DNA of 64,000 bases from Sporolactobacillus sp. THM7-4 (GCF_004153165.1 NZ_SEMD01000005.1:38794-102793); one strand, 5' to 3'; positions 15,600 to 25,918 are shown, counted from the stretch's first letter. Notes: generated from the sequence alone by a model not told the origin. Numbers and translations are program-made.

Positions 15600-16469
15600 T
15601 TAAGCGTCGCAAAGCTTGATAAACCTTTGCATTGCCGGGGACAAGTATTTATCCTTGTGATAAATCATTTTATAGTGACGGTTGAAATGAAGTCCATCAA
15701 TTTCCTTATTACATAATTGGCCGCTACAAACTTCATTTATTACGGCAAACTTTGAAATAACGGAAACACCAAGACCTGCAGCAACAGCCATTTTGATGGA
15801 ATCGACGTTATTGCATGTCCAGGAAGCGTGCCAGGACAGTTCCTTTTCTGCCATAACCTCTTCAAATTTTTTACGTGTTCCGCTTTCTTTCTCACGGACG
15901 ATGAAAGGTTCCGTTTCAAGTTCATGCGGATTCACTGAGGTCATAGCAGCAAAACGGTGGCTAGCGCCGCAAATAAGGACTAGTTCGTCTTCCATAAAAG
16001 ATTTTCTGATGAGGTTCGGTGAAGTCGTCTCTCCCTCCACGAGAGCTAAATTCAACTGGTCTCGCAAGATGAGTTCTTCAATCTTTGCAGTATTATCCTC
16101 AATAACTTCAACCGTGTTCTCAGAATTCAATTCTTTAAATTTTAGAATAAGTTTCGGAAGTATATAGGCACCAATTGTGACGCTTGCGCCAATTCGTATA
16201 AAATTTCTCTTGTTTATTAAACGCATTTCTTTCTCTGCCTGGCTATTCATTTGGATAATGTAACGAGCATAGTATAAAAGGCTATTTCCAGCTTTTGTAA
16301 GATGGAGCTTTTTGGACAGCCTCTCAAAAAGACGAACGCCGAAATGTTTTTCAAGTTCAGAGATGGCCTGACTGACTGCAGGTTGAGATAAAAAAAGGGA
16401 TTCGGCAGCAGCTGTCATGTTCAATTTATCACACACTGTGATGAATATTTGAAGATGTCTGAATGTCAA
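15600..16469 (-). CDS. LysR-family regulator divergent from the TauE-like exporter
   Basis: A 289-residue LysR-type regulator with N-terminal HTH (LNMTAAAESLFLSQPAVSQAISELE) and the effector domain. TTG start behind GGAGGAAG. It is clearly a paralogue of the LysR gene at 12942 (same length class, same REMGSGTR/REKESGTRK region), and again faces a sulfur-oxyanion exporter gene. It resembles CysL-type activators of sulfite metabolism. The 190-bp divergent gap is very AT-rich with ATAATA-type dyads around 16500-16535 that could hold its site. Confidence 0.86.
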   Translation of the reverse strand: MTFRHLQIFITVCDKLNMTAAAESLFLSQPAVSQAISELEKHFGVRLFERLSKKLHLTKAGNSLLYYARYIIQMNSQAEKEMRLINKRNFIRIGASVTIGAYILPKLILKFKELNSENTVEVIEDNTAKIEELILRDQLNLALVEGETTSPNLIRKSFMEDELVLICGASHRFAAMTSVNPHELETEPFIVREKESGTRKKFEEVMAEKELSWHASWTCNNVDSIKMAVAAGLGVSVISKFAVINEVCSGQLCNKEIDGLHFNRHYKMIYHKDKYLSPAMQRFIKLCDA

Positions 16470-16660
16470 TTTTCTTCCTCCATAATAAATTACTTATGAC
16501 ATTAATAAAATAATAATATTTTTATTATCAATTAACAAGGCATACTATTTAAACTGTAGGGTTCGCTTAGGCCGGGTTTACCTTTTGAACGTACAGATTC
16601 TGATATGATCGTCAAGATATCGTGAGACTTCAAAATAATCAATGTACGGGAGATGAAACC

Positions 16661-17500
16661 TTGTCACTACTCGTAATCAAACTCATCTTTGTTGCTGTGT
16701 TTGCCGGAATTTTTGGTTCTGTTCTCGGGCTTGGTGGGGGTACGGTTATCACTCCAATATTGACCCTGATGCTCGGTATTGACATAAATCATGCGATAGG
16801 GGCCAGTCTGATTGCTGTTATTGCGACATCAAGCGGTGCAGCGATTGCCTATATCAATGATGGGATTACAAATTTGCGTATTGGTATGTTTTTGGAGGTT
16901 GCAACGACAATTGGCGCGATCACTGGAGCTTTTCTAGCGGGTTTCGTTTCATCGAGCGTGCTCTATATCATTTTCGGACTCTTTTTATTATATTCAGCGT
17001 TAGCCATGCTTCAAAAAAAGAAAGCAGAGAAATATGATTTGAACAGGGGAAAATCTTTAGCCAATAAAATGAAACTGAATGGGAACTATTATGATAAAAA
17101 TCTGGAAAAAGAGGTCTCCTATCATGCAGTTCATGTGCCAGCAGGATTTGGTGTGATGTATGGCGCTGGCGTGGCTTCAGGATTGCTTGGAATCGGAAGT
17201 GGCAGTTTCAAAGTCATGGCCATGGACTTGTTCATGAAACTGCCATTGAAGGTTTCCAGCGCAACGAGCAATTTTATGATGGGTGTCACCGCGGCAGCAA
17301 GTGCCAGTGTTTATTTGATTCGCGGTGATATCGATCCTCAAATATCCGGACCGATTGCCATTGGTGTACTCGTAGGAGCAACAATTGGTACAAAGATCAT
17401 GCAGCGGATGAAAAGCAAAACCATTCGAATTATTTTTGTTCCGGTGATCGCTTATATCGCTATTCAGATGATTCTGGAAGGATTGGGGTGGAAGTGGTGA
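16661..17500 (+). CDS. TauE/SafE-family sulfite exporter
   Basis: A 279-residue membrane protein with eight or so helices and two copies of the TauE/SafE fold (GSVLGLGGGTVITPILTLMLG in the first half, SGLLGIGSGSFKVMAMD in the second). Family members export sulfite, sulfoacetate or related organosulfonates. TTG 16661 is preferred because GGGAGA lies upstream; an earlier in-frame GTG has no RBS. In staphylococci a TauE protein is part of the CstR-controlled operon; here it is instead paired with a LysR regulator. The stop overlaps the start of the DUF1634 gene. Confidence 0.88.
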   Translation: MSLLVIKLIFVAVFAGIFGSVLGLGGGTVITPILTLMLGIDINHAIGASLIAVIATSSGAAIAYINDGITNLRIGMFLEVATTIGAITGAFLAGFVSSSVLYIIFGLFLLYSALAMLQKKKAEKYDLNRGKSLANKMKLNGNYYDKNLEKEVSYHAVHVPAGFGVMYGAGVASGLLGIGSGSFKVMAMDLFMKLPLKVSSATSNFMMGVTAAASASVYLIRGDIDPQISGPIAIGVLVGATIGTKIMQRMKSKTIRIIFVPVIAYIAIQMILEGLGWKW

Positions 17501-17880
17501 ATCATTCGCAAGCGAAGGCAACCAGAGAGAAGAACATGGATTCAGTTGGTCTAATGATTGGGTGGACACTAAGGATAGGAATAACGATGAGTAGCCTAAT
17601 AATTATTTTCGGGCTTATATTGTTTTATGCCGAGGGTCAATCGGGATATGAGGCAGATCGTTATCCAACGCATATCAAAGATATCATGCAAGGTTGTTTT
17701 GCATTGAAGCCATACGGGGTGATTTTGATGGGACTACTCGCCCTCATGCTCACTCCGGTTTTTCGAGTGGGTATTTCGATTATCGCCTTTCTCATCGAAA
17801 AAGATTATTTATATACAGTGATCACTCTGATCGTCTTTTCAATTCTGATCATTAGTTTCTATATTGGTAGAATGGCGTAA
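17497..17880 (+). CDS. DUF1634 membrane protein, TauE partner
   Basis: A 127-residue protein with three hydrophobic helices (about 20-44, 67-92, 100-122) and the DUF1634 pattern. GTG at 17497 overlaps the TauE-like stop by four bases (GTGA), so the two are translationally coupled. Other GTG codons upstream (17488, 17494) are possible starts. DUF1634 genes commonly follow TauE/SafE genes, and the product is probably an accessory subunit of the exporter. No catalytic residue is evident. Confidence 0.82.
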   Translation: MNHSQAKATREKNMDSVGLMIGWTLRIGITMSSLIIIFGLILFYAEGQSGYEADRYPTHIKDIMQGCFALKPYGVILMGLLALMLTPVFRVGISIIAFLIEKDYLYTVITLIVFSILIISFYIGRMA

Positions 17881-17975
17881 GCCTATAATAGAATAAAAAA
17901 ATTAATATGATACAATTTATTCGACAAGCAGGCGAAAAATCTAAAATCAAAATTTCTGGAGTGGAGGATTTAATT

Positions 17976-18779
17976 TTGACTGTTCAACCTTTAAACCCGG
18001 TCGCTATTCAGCTAGGTCCTATTCATATTTATTGGTATGGTATTATTATTGCCTGTGGCGCGTTGCTTGGCTTGATGATTGCCATGCGCGAAGGCAACAA
18101 GCGTGGTCTTCCCAAGGATACATATGTTGACCTTATCATGTTTGCTGTACCAATCGCCGTTATTTGTGCCCGTATCTATTATGTCGCTTTTGAATGGTCT
18201 TTCTATTCGGAACATCCATCACAAATCGTTGCTGTGTGGAACGGTGGCATTGCCATTTATGGTGCTTTGATTGGAGGGGCAGCCACGACGATTGTATTTT
18301 GTCGAATTCGTCATTTGTCGTTCTGGAAGGTGGCTGATGTTATTGCGCCGAGTGTGATTCTCGGACAGTCACTTGGACGTTGGGGTAATTTCATGGATCA
18401 GCAGGCCCATGGTGGCCCGACGACACGAGCTGCGCTTGAGACTATGCATCTTCCAAATTTTATTGTCAATCAGATGCTGATTAACGGCACCTACTATATT
18501 CCGACTTTTCTATATGAATCGGTCTGGGATTTTGCCGGTTTTATCCTCCTCCTTATACTGAGGCGGGTGAACCTGCGCCGTGGTGAGCTCTTTCTGTCCT
18601 ATGTTATCTGGTATTCGCTCGGCCGATCTTACATTGAAGGACTTAGGACAGACAGTCTGATGCTGGGACCACTGCGCGTCTCTCAATGGCTAGCAGTCGT
18701 ACTGATCATTTTCGCAGGCGGGTTGATCCTGTTTTGGAGAGTAAAAAAAGAGAAGCGTCCATATTATCTGGATGCCTGA
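17976..18779 (+). CDS. lgt: Prolipoprotein diacylglyceryl transferase paralogue (Lgt-like)
   Basis: A 267-residue membrane protein with seven helices and the Lgt fold, which normally transfers diacylglycerol from phosphatidylglycerol to the lipobox Cys of prolipoproteins. The TTG start follows GGAGTGGAGGA. The signature reads [14 protein letters not shown] (134-147): Arg135 and Asn138 are kept, but the usual Asn-x-Glu is Asp141-x-Gln143. The C-terminal RSYIEGLR motif is intact. The gene is not in the usual hprK/lgt/ppaX setting but between a sulfite-export operon and a two-component system, so it is probably a second, specialised copy. Activity is uncertain given the substituted Glu. Confidence 0.85.
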   Translation: MTVQPLNPVAIQLGPIHIYWYGIIIACGALLGLMIAMREGNKRGLPKDTYVDLIMFAVPIAVICARIYYVAFEWSFYSEHPSQIVAVWNGGIAIYGALIGGAATTIVFCRIRHLSFWKVADVIAPSVILGQSLGRWGNFMDQQAHGGPTTRAALETMHLPNFIVNQMLINGTYYIPTFLYESVWDFAGFILLLILRRVNLRRGELFLSYVIWYSLGRSYIEGLRTDSLMLGPLRVSQWLAVVLIIFAGGLILFWRVKKEKRPYYLDA

Positions 18780-18875
18780 TCATTCTGTTCTGTTGCAATG
18801 TAATACGGAACGACACATTATTAACTTTAATTAACCATCTTTTTGACTTTCATTCACATCATTGGAGTGATTGAG

Positions 18876-19553
18876 TTGCCGAATCGAATAATGGTTGCCG
18901 ATGACGACAGGGAAATTGTTGAGATTATATCGGATGCACTGACTGACGAAGGCTATCTTGTCAGCTGTGCGTATAATGGTTTACAAGTGCTTGATCTAAT
19001 GCAATCTGAGAAAATTGATGCCTTCATACTTGACATTATGATGCCGGAAATGGACGGGCTGGAGACATTGAATCATATCAGAAAAGAGACAGACGCCCCT
19101 GTGCTGATCCTCAGCGCAAAGAGTCGGGACATCGATAAAGTCATCGGTCTGCAGATCGGAGCCGATGATTATGTCGCCAAACCGTTTTCGATGGATGAGC
19201 TTATCGCGAGACTTAACGCACATTTAAGACGCGAACACAAAAGGGAAAAAGCGGACGATATTTTACGTTTTGGACAAATTGAGCTTCACAAATCCAAATG
19301 GCAGGCTGTTGTTAATGGAGTTCCTGCTGATCTTTCCACAAAGGAGTTTCAAATTCTAAGTTACCTGTTTGCAAACAAAGACAGGGTACTCACACGTGAA
19401 CAGATCTATTCTGCTGTCTGGAATGACCGCTACGGCGGAGACCTCAATACAATTACTGTGCATATTAAAAATCTTCGCTCCAAGCTAGGCAGTGAAGGAC
19501 ACCGAATCAAAACGATCTGGGGCATTGGCTATAAGTTGGAAGGCGATGGCTGA
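18876..19553 (+). CDS. OmpR-family response regulator
   Basis: A 225-residue regulator. Receiver domain with the acidic pair in ADDDRE, phospho-acceptor Asp53 (FILDIMMPEMDG), Thr/Ser in ILSAKS and Lys in VAKPF; winged-helix DNA-binding domain from about 130 (LSTKEFQILSYLF, LNTITVHIKNLRSKL). TTG 18876 is chosen behind GGAGTG. Its stop overlaps the start of the histidine kinase gene. It probably controls the ABC transporter at 21173-25146, a common arrangement for envelope-stress or peptide-resistance modules; that target is inferred. Confidence 0.87.
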   Translation: MPNRIMVADDDREIVEIISDALTDEGYLVSCAYNGLQVLDLMQSEKIDAFILDIMMPEMDGLETLNHIRKETDAPVLILSAKSRDIDKVIGLQIGADDYVAKPFSMDELIARLNAHLRREHKREKADDILRFGQIELHKSKWQAVVNGVPADLSTKEFQILSYLFANKDRVLTREQIYSAVWNDRYGGDLNTITVHIKNLRSKLGSEGHRIKTIWGIGYKLEGDG

Positions 19554-20870
19554 TGCACAAATCGATCCGTTTTAAGCTCTCTGCGTTTTTTCTTGTCATA
19601 TTTCTCTTCTTTGTCGCAACGCTTCTGCTCAGCTTTGTTATTTTTTTCAGAAATGATTTTCGTTACGATGTGGTAAAAGAAGAGCAATACTATCAAAATA
19701 GGGTTTCAAAACTTGCTGAAAAAGCGTCCGCATCCAAGGATGAGAAGAGCATAGTGAGACTGCTGACCCTCTGCGAATCATAGAATGCAAATTCAATTAC
19801 TGGATATAAAGGGAAACGTACTGTGGTCGTTAGGTCAATCGTCAACAATCATTAACATATCGGCAAAAGATTATATCATTACCCGAGGGGTCGTACGATA
19901 TGGTCTGCGGATAAACGGGATGAATTTGACACGCACCGAGGTATTTGAAGCGTACGCCATCAAATACCTATGGATCATCTTGCTTCTCTTTACTTTTCTG
20001 TTTTTATGGATCGCCTTTTTTCTTCACCTATCCATTACAAAACCTGTTTTAGCGCTTTACAGACGGATGGAGAGCAATCCATTGAAAATGAAAATAAGGG
20101 CAAAGGACTACCGGCATGACGAGATCGGTGTTTTGGAAAAAAGGTTTGATCAAATGATCCATCGATTACAAACCGTCGACAGGCAGCAACAGACGATGCT
20201 GGCAGCCATTTCGCACGATCTGAAGACACCGCTCACATCGATCATCACGTATACTGAGCGCTTATCTTCCGGAAAAGTTTCGGATCTGAAAAAACAGCAG
20301 CATTATTATGAAGTGATCGGTCGGAAAGCGGACGACATCAGAGACCTGATTGATAAGTTTCAGGACGCTGCCCTTGTCACTGATTTAAATACACCTGCAG
20401 ACTTTCAAATCATATCCGCCGCAGAATTCTGGCAATCTGTTTTGGAACCCTATACAGAAGAATGGGACGGTGTGGATGCGAAGCTTGAATATAGTAGTGA
20501 AATGGACGATAACACCATGATCCGAATTGACAAGTCTTCTATCAACCGATTAATTGCGAATATCATGGGCAACGCTATTAAATACGGTGCGCGGCCACTT
20601 ATTGTGCACGCCTTTATAACGCAAAGCCATAATGACGTAAAAGTCAAAATCGAAAATAACGGGATGCAGGTACCGGAGGAGAAGCTGCAGCTTCTTTTTG
20701 ATCGCTTTTATCGCGGAGAACCATCCCGATCCCGTGAAAAAGGGGGCAGTGGGCTTGGTCTTTTTATCTGCAGGGAAATCATTGAAAAGCACGAGGGATC
20801 CATTCGTGCTTACAAACCCTGGAACAATGACTTTGGTATTGAACTAAAGCTGCCCATCGTCAATTCTTAA
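19553..20870 (+). pseudogene. Sensor histidine kinase split by a frameshift
   Basis: The cognate kinase of the upstream regulator is in two frames. 19553-19783 encodes the first helix and the start of the sensor, then stops at a TAG. The continuation is read in another frame (open from about 19767 to 20870) and holds the second helix, HAMP-like region, H-box (AAISHDLKTPLTSI, His codon at 20214), N-box and G-boxes. Dropping one base near 19780 joins the parts into a kinase of about 438 residues. The downstream part has an ATG at 19785 without a clear RBS. A real mutation, phase-variation site or sequencing error are all possible. Confidence 0.85.
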
Positions 20871-20963
20871 GTTTTCTTTATCTTTTTCTATTTTTATTTT
20901 ATTTTCAATTGTTAGGATGGATGACATAGGGTAATCCCTTGGTCACCCATTCTTTATTTTTAA

Positions 20964-21110
20964 GCTCTGTTAAACGTGTCTGTTGTTTTTCGCTTCAGGC
21001 ACTCGCTTTCGCGGGCGATCCGTGAGCCTCTTCGCTCGTGACGCGCGCTGTGGGGTCTCATTTGGCTCCGCTGATCTCGCAGGAGTCTCGCGCCTTCTAC
21101 TCCAACCAGT
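20964..21110 (+). repeat. Dispersed GC-rich intergenic repeat, copy A
   Basis: A 147-bp element beginning CTCTGTTAAAC and containing CTCGCTTTCGCGGGCGAT, GAGCCTCTTCGC, GGGGTCTC and GCAGGAGTCTCGCG. It is related in inverted orientation to 33786-33905, and its first 55 bp recur at 54610-54665. It accounts for most of the 302-bp gap before the ABC transporter genes. Confidence 0.7.
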
Positions 21111-21172
21111 CATGGGCAAAATCAACATTTAACGTTAACTCGGCCTATTTTTAAAGAGAGGAGGAAGTAGAT

Positions 21173-21880
21173 ATGAGTGAACCCATCATTGAATTTGAAG
21201 GAATAACCAAACAGTACAAAATGGGGGAGGTGGTTGTTAATGCTCTTTCCGGCGTGAATTTCATCGTCAATAAAGGGGAATTCGCTATAGTAGCGGGTCC
21301 AAGTGGGGCTGGGAAGAGCACGGTGCTGAATATTCTTGGTGGCATGGATACCCCATCAAAAGGACACTTTACCGTTGACGGCCAGGAGATCAACAACTAT
21401 TCACGAAAGCAATTGATCACGTACCGTCGCAAACAAATTGGGTTTGTTTTTCAGTTCTATAACTTGATGCAAAACCTGACCGCCCTTGAAAATGTGGAAC
21501 TGGCTGTTGAAATTTGCGATCACCCCTTTCCGCCTCGTGATGTGCTGATGCAGGTGGGCCTGGAAGAACGAATGAAGAATTTTCCTGCACAGCTTTCCGG
21601 AGGTGAGCAGCAGCGTGTAGCCATTGCCCGCGCACTCGCAAAAAATCCGAAGATACTGCTTTGCGATGAGCCGACGGGGGCTCTCGATTACAATACGGGG
21701 CGTTCCGTATTAAAGCTTTTGCAGGATACGTGTCGGAGAACCGGCATGACCGTTGTGCTGATTACACACAATCTGGCGATTGCTCCGATGGGTGACAGAC
21801 TGATCAAGATCAAAAATGGACGTGTTGAAAACATGGAGATCAATCCTAACCCTGTCAATGTTGAAGAGATTAAGTGGTGA
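21173..21880 (+). CDS. ABC transporter ATP-binding protein (MacB/LolD/BceA type)
   Basis: A 235-residue ATPase with Walker [10 protein letters not shown] (Lys48), Q-loop FQFYNLM, signature [15 protein letters not shown], Walker [12 protein letters not shown] and the H-loop ITHN. This is the subfamily that powers FtsX-type mechanotransmission permeases. AGGAGGAAG RBS. The permease gene starts 5 bp downstream. The pair sits after a response regulator and broken kinase gene, suggesting a regulated export or antimicrobial-resistance role. Confidence 0.92.
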   Translation: MSEPIIEFEGITKQYKMGEVVVNALSGVNFIVNKGEFAIVAGPSGAGKSTVLNILGGMDTPSKGHFTVDGQEINNYSRKQLITYRRKQIGFVFQFYNLMQNLTALENVELAVEICDHPFPPRDVLMQVGLEERMKNFPAQLSGGEQQRVAIARALAKNPKILLCDEPTGALDYNTGRSVLKLLQDTCRRTGMTVVLITHNLAIAPMGDRLIKIKNGRVENMEINPNPVNVEEIKW

Positions 21881-21885
21881 GTGCG

Positions 21886-24800
21886 ATGCAAAAAACACTA
21901 ATTAAAGAAGTATTTCGTGAAATTAAGGGCTCTTTGAACCGCTTTTTCGCAATCCTCGTGATTGTGACGCTTGGTGTCGCTTTTTATGTCGGATTTAATT
22001 CCATCGGTCCGGATTTATCTGCATCCGTTGCCAACTACTTTTCAAAAAGTCGGTTCATGGATCTTCAAATCCTGTCACCTGTTGGCTTTAACCAGGACGA
22101 TTTAAAAGCGATACGCACGGTGCCCGGCGTCAAGAATGCCCAGCCTGTTTTTATGATGGATGCCATGCAGACGTACGGAAAACAAACCAATGTTGCGCAT
22201 TTAATCTCCATACCAAACGGTAACGGATCAAACGAAGCGATCAACTCGCTGACCCTTGTAAAGGGAAGGTTTCCGAAAAATTCCCGCGAGGTCGTCGTGG
22301 ATCAGCAAAAAAACGGAAGCAACCCGAAGATCGGCGACCTTGTCACTTTGTCATCCGGTTCGGCGGCAAACCTATCAGACAGCTTGCACGACACGAAACT
22401 TAAGGTCGTGGGTACTGTCGATAGCCCTGCCTATTTAACCAGAGCCCGGGGAACCAGCACCATCGGAAATGGCAAGGTAAGCGGTCTGATCTTTATGCCG
22501 CAGCAGAACTTCAAGCAATCTGACTACACGGCCATTCTAGTTTCCGCAGCGGATACCAACGGTTTGGATGTGTTCAGCGACACTTATTCCAACAAAGTTT
22601 CCGCCGTGAGAGACGACTTAAATCACGTGGCAGATAGCCGGACCAAAACGCGTTATGACGATCTCGTCAGCAAGAACAATAAGCGGATTACTCAGCAGCA
22701 GAACGAATATAACAAAAAAAAGAAACAAGCGGATCAATCATTTGCTGAGGCACAGCAGAAAATCGATGATTCACAAAATAAACTGAATGCTGCACAGGAT
22801 CACTTGAAAGCGATGGAAAGTCAAACTAATCAGCAATTTACTGCAACTCAGGCTAAACTTGACACCGCAACGAAGCAACTTACTGACAGCACGGCTGTAT
22901 ATAACCAAAAATCCGCCTCATTTAAACAATCGACGGCAGCGGCACAAAATCAGTTTTCCGCCGCCGAAAAGCAAATCAATGCCCTTTCGTTAAAAATTTC
23001 ATCTCTGCAGAATCAGTTTAACGGACTTGAAACCGAGCTTTCTGTCGGTCATACGAACGGAAGCCTGACACCTGCACAGATGGAAAGCCCAAACGCTCAG
23101 ATTCAAAAAATAAAAGATACACTGGCCACTTTAACACAGCAGCGGGCAACTGCACAGTCTAATCTCTCGGCTCAGCAGAAAAAGCTTGCGGCCACGCAAA
23201 CACAACTGAATTCCAGCAAACAACAGCTTGCCGACTCGACGGCACAGCTGAACAGTCAGAAAGATTCATTTGCTGCTGCGCAGAAAAAGGAGAAATTGCA
23301 GATCACACAAGGGCAGCAAGAGATTACTAGGCAAAAAAATTTCATTGATCAAGCACGGCAGAATCTGAAGAAGCAAAAAACGGATACGAACAAAAAGCTG
23401 AGTAAGGCGGAGCAGCAAATCCATACTGCTAAACACAAAGTCAGCCAAATTGCGAAACCAAGTTGGAAGATAATGAGCCGCGACGACAATACGGGCTATT
23501 CAAGTTTCCAAAGTACCGTTGACCGCAGCAACGGTATGTCCAGTATTCTCCCGGTCATCTTCTTTGCAATAGCCGCTCTTGTTTGCCTGACGACAATGAC
23601 TCGAATGGTACAGGAACAGCGCACGCAGATTGGTACGCTTAAGGCTTTGGGTTACAGTAATGGGGCCATCGCGTTCAAATATCTCTTCTATTCCGCTTCG
23701 GCGAGTTTAATTGGAAGTATCATCGGCATGGTTCTTGGGTTTATCTTACTGCCGTCCGTAATATTTAAGGCTTATATGATCTTGTATTCGATGCCAGCCA
23801 TGAGTGTCGGTTTTTATCCCGGCATCGCCACTACAGCACTGGTGATTTCATTAGCACTGATCACGGCGGCAACGCTGTTCACCTGTATCAGCGAGCTCCG
23901 TTCCGTACCTTCGGCATTGATGCGGCCGGAACCGCCAAAAAATGGGAAACGGATTCTTCTTGAGCGTATCCATTTTCTGTGGAACCATCTGAGTTTCAGT
24001 AAGAAAGTAACGGCGCGCAATCTTTTCCGGTACAAAAAGCGTTTCTGGATGACAGTATTGGGTGTCGCCTGTTGCTGCGCGATGCTTGTTACCGGTCTGG
24101 GGCTCAAGGATTCTATATCCACTCAGGTCTCTCAAAGAGAATTTGGCGAGATTATGAAATACGACATGTCCGTTCAACTGAAAAACAATGTGACTGCCGG
24201 TCAGACAGGTACAATAACGCACCAGCTCAGAAACACGTCCGGGGTATTCTCGTTCATAGAAAATACCAACAAGAATATCACCGTGAAGTCGGGTACGAAA
24301 AGCGAGCAGGTGAACCTTATGGTCCCGCAACAACCTGATCATTTTTCAAACTACTTAAAGTTGCGGCAAGCACCTTCTCGTTTTGCAAAAACGGGCGCAC
24401 CAATTTCTCTGTCAAATGACGGTGTCGTCATTACGCAGCAACTTGCTCAGCTATTAAACATCAAAACGGGCGATACTCTTGCGATTGAGGACGATGCGAC
24501 GCATAGCCATCATTTTCACGTTGAGGGTATTGCAGAGAATTATTTGCTGAATTATGTGTTCATGACGCCCACCTTGTATTCAAAAGCATACGGTTCACAT
24601 GTAGCGGTCAACCAGATCCTGACGAATCTAAATACGAAGGCGTCGCATAATTCCATTTCTTCATCATTGACGAAAGTTGATGGTGTCGCCAACGTGTCTT
24701 TCCTGTCCGATAGTGAACAAACCTTTCAAGACACGGTTAAGAGTCTCAATGATGTGGTCTGGGTCATTATTTTGTCGGCCATCCTTCTTGAGTTTGTGGT

Positions 24801-25146
24801 TCTCTATACGTTGACGACGATCAATATTGGTGAGCGGTTTAGGGAAATTGCCACAATCAAGGTGCTTGGTTTTTATGACAGAGAAGTCTCGGCCTATGTT
24901 ACTCGAGAAAGTTACATCCTGACGTTGATCGGCATTGTACTCGGTATCATTGGCGGCATATTCCTGCATGCGAAGATTCTAAGTGGGATCGAGGTAGACG
25001 GTGTGATGTTTGTTAAGTCAATTTTACCGCAAAGTTTTATTATCAGTGCCTTGCTTACCTTCATCTTCACTTGGGTCGTCAACCTGGTGACCATGCGCTC
25101 CCTGCGCAGGATTAATATGGTTGAGGCACTAAAGGGTAATGAGTAA
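21886..25146 (+). CDS. Large FtsX-family ABC permease with extracytoplasmic coiled coil
   Basis: A 1086-residue permease. Order: N-terminal helix (about 17-37), an extracytoplasmic domain, a long Gln/Lys/Ala-rich coiled coil (about 265-522, rich in QQ and KK), an FtsX core with three helices (about 545-680), a further helix near 725, a second extracytoplasmic domain, and a final FtsX core (about 960-1080, ending LRRINMVEALKGNE). The start is ATG 21886 with GGTGAG before it; GTG 21874 is also in frame. MacB-like relatives move substrates outside the membrane by conformational coupling rather than through a channel. The coiled coil could reach into the wall. Substrate unknown. Confidence 0.9.
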   Translation: MQKTLIKEVFREIKGSLNRFFAILVIVTLGVAFYVGFNSIGPDLSASVANYFSKSRFMDLQILSPVGFNQDDLKAIRTVPGVKNAQPVFMMDAMQTYGKQTNVAHLISIPNGNGSNEAINSLTLVKGRFPKNSREVVVDQQKNGSNPKIGDLVTLSSGSAANLSDSLHDTKLKVVGTVDSPAYLTRARGTSTIGNGKVSGLIFMPQQNFKQSDYTAILVSAADTNGLDVFSDTYSNKVSAVRDDLNHVADSRTKTRYDDLVSKNNKRITQQQNEYNKKKKQADQSFAEAQQKIDDSQNKLNAAQDHLKAMESQTNQQFTATQAKLDTATKQLTDSTAVYNQKSASFKQSTAAAQNQFSAAEKQINALSLKISSLQNQFNGLETELSVGHTNGSLTPAQMESPNAQIQKIKDTLATLTQQRATAQSNLSAQQKKLAATQTQLNSSKQQLADSTAQLNSQKDSFAAAQKKEKLQITQGQQEITRQKNFIDQARQNLKKQKTDTNKKLSKAEQQIHTAKHKVSQIAKPSWKIMSRDDNTGYSSFQSTVDRSNGMSSILPVIFFAIAALVCLTTMTRMVQEQRTQIGTLKALGYSNGAIAFKYLFYSASASLIGSIIGMVLGFILLPSVIFKAYMILYSMPAMSVGFYPGIATTALVISLALITAATLFTCISELRSVPSALMRPEPPKNGKRILLERIHFLWNHLSFSKKVTARNLFRYKKRFWMTVLGVACCCAMLVTGLGLKDSISTQVSQREFGEIMKYDMSVQLKNNVTAGQTGTITHQLRNTSGVFSFIENTNKNITVKSGTKSEQVNLMVPQQPDHFSNYLKLRQAPSRFAKTGAPISLSNDGVVITQQLAQLLNIKTGDTLAIEDDATHSHHFHVEGIAENYLLNYVFMTPTLYSKAYGSHVAVNQILTNLNTKASHNSISSSLTKVDGVANVSFLSDSEQTFQDTVKSLNDVVWVIILSAILLEFVVLYTLTTINIGERFREIATIKVLGFYDREVSAYVTRESYILTLIGIVLGIIGGIFLHAKILSGIEVDGVMFVKSILPQSFIISALLTFIFTWVVNLVTMRSLRRINMVEALKGNE

Positions 25147-25838
25147 CCTAGAACACATGACATCATGAGGTTAAATCATTGTTCATTTTGTACGGCATGA
25201 TTTTTGCATGAAATCAATGAAGACTTGGAACTACATCCGGATGCATATGAGCTTGAGATTCATTTTATACATGCGAAATAGAGTTCACTATTTGAACGGT
25301 TGAGCTGGTCCGACTATATATTGATCGCTTTAGCGTCTTTAATTGATTAGTCTGTGTCTCCAAGAGCTCATAAATAACGAGCATCCCCATCTGTTTTTCA
25401 GGTGGGGATTATTTGACGCTTACGAATGGCGATACGGTCTGTCATTCAGCATGAATTAAGTAAAGTGTAGGTAAATAATGGTTATCAATCTTAAAAAAAT
25501 AAGTAAAGAACTTCATTTTTCGATTTTGATAAAATAGAAACCTTGTTTATTCATGAAATTTCTCCAAGACGCTCAGATGGTTGGTTTGATCCCGAAAATA
25601 AAAATTCTTACTAGACAAAAATTTTTAATCAGATGATATGTATGTAGGCATCAGTAAAGGACTTTTTTGTCATAAAATAGTGGGTGAATAATTAAATGAC
25701 TGAACGAGTAAATAACTATTTTCTTTAATCACCACTAATTTCAACGAAAGAATACGGCTTGGTGCGTACGTGAGTAAACAACTTTATTTGTATTTATCAA
25801 TTGTTATTTTCCCGCCAAAATCTCGATTTCCATGCTAA
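25147..25838. other. AT-rich non-coding stretch before the type I R-M island
   Basis: No credible gene is seen. A short hairpin (near 25384-25413) and dispersed repeat copy 2 (25751-25788) are the only recognisable structures. Composition differs from the flanking genes. Confidence 0.5.
25751..25788 (+). repeat. Dispersed repeat copy 2
   Basis: AATACGGCTTGG, ten variable bases, then AGTAAACAACTTTATT. See 7122-7159 for copy 1. Confidence 0.5.
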
Positions 25839-25884
25839 AAAAAGTCGGTACCTACTGCTAAAAAGTCGGTACCGGTCCAGCATG
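25831..25884 (+). repeat. 21-bp direct repeat (two copies) bounded by CATGCT/AGCATG
   Basis: GTCGGTACC occurs at 25844 and 25865, each preceded by AAAAA, giving an exact 21-bp period. CATGCT (25831-25836) and AGCATG (25879-25884) form an outer inverted repeat. Confidence 0.6.
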
Positions 25885-25918
25885 TGTTCCCGTCAGTCAT
25901 AAACGGTAAATAGCAAAA

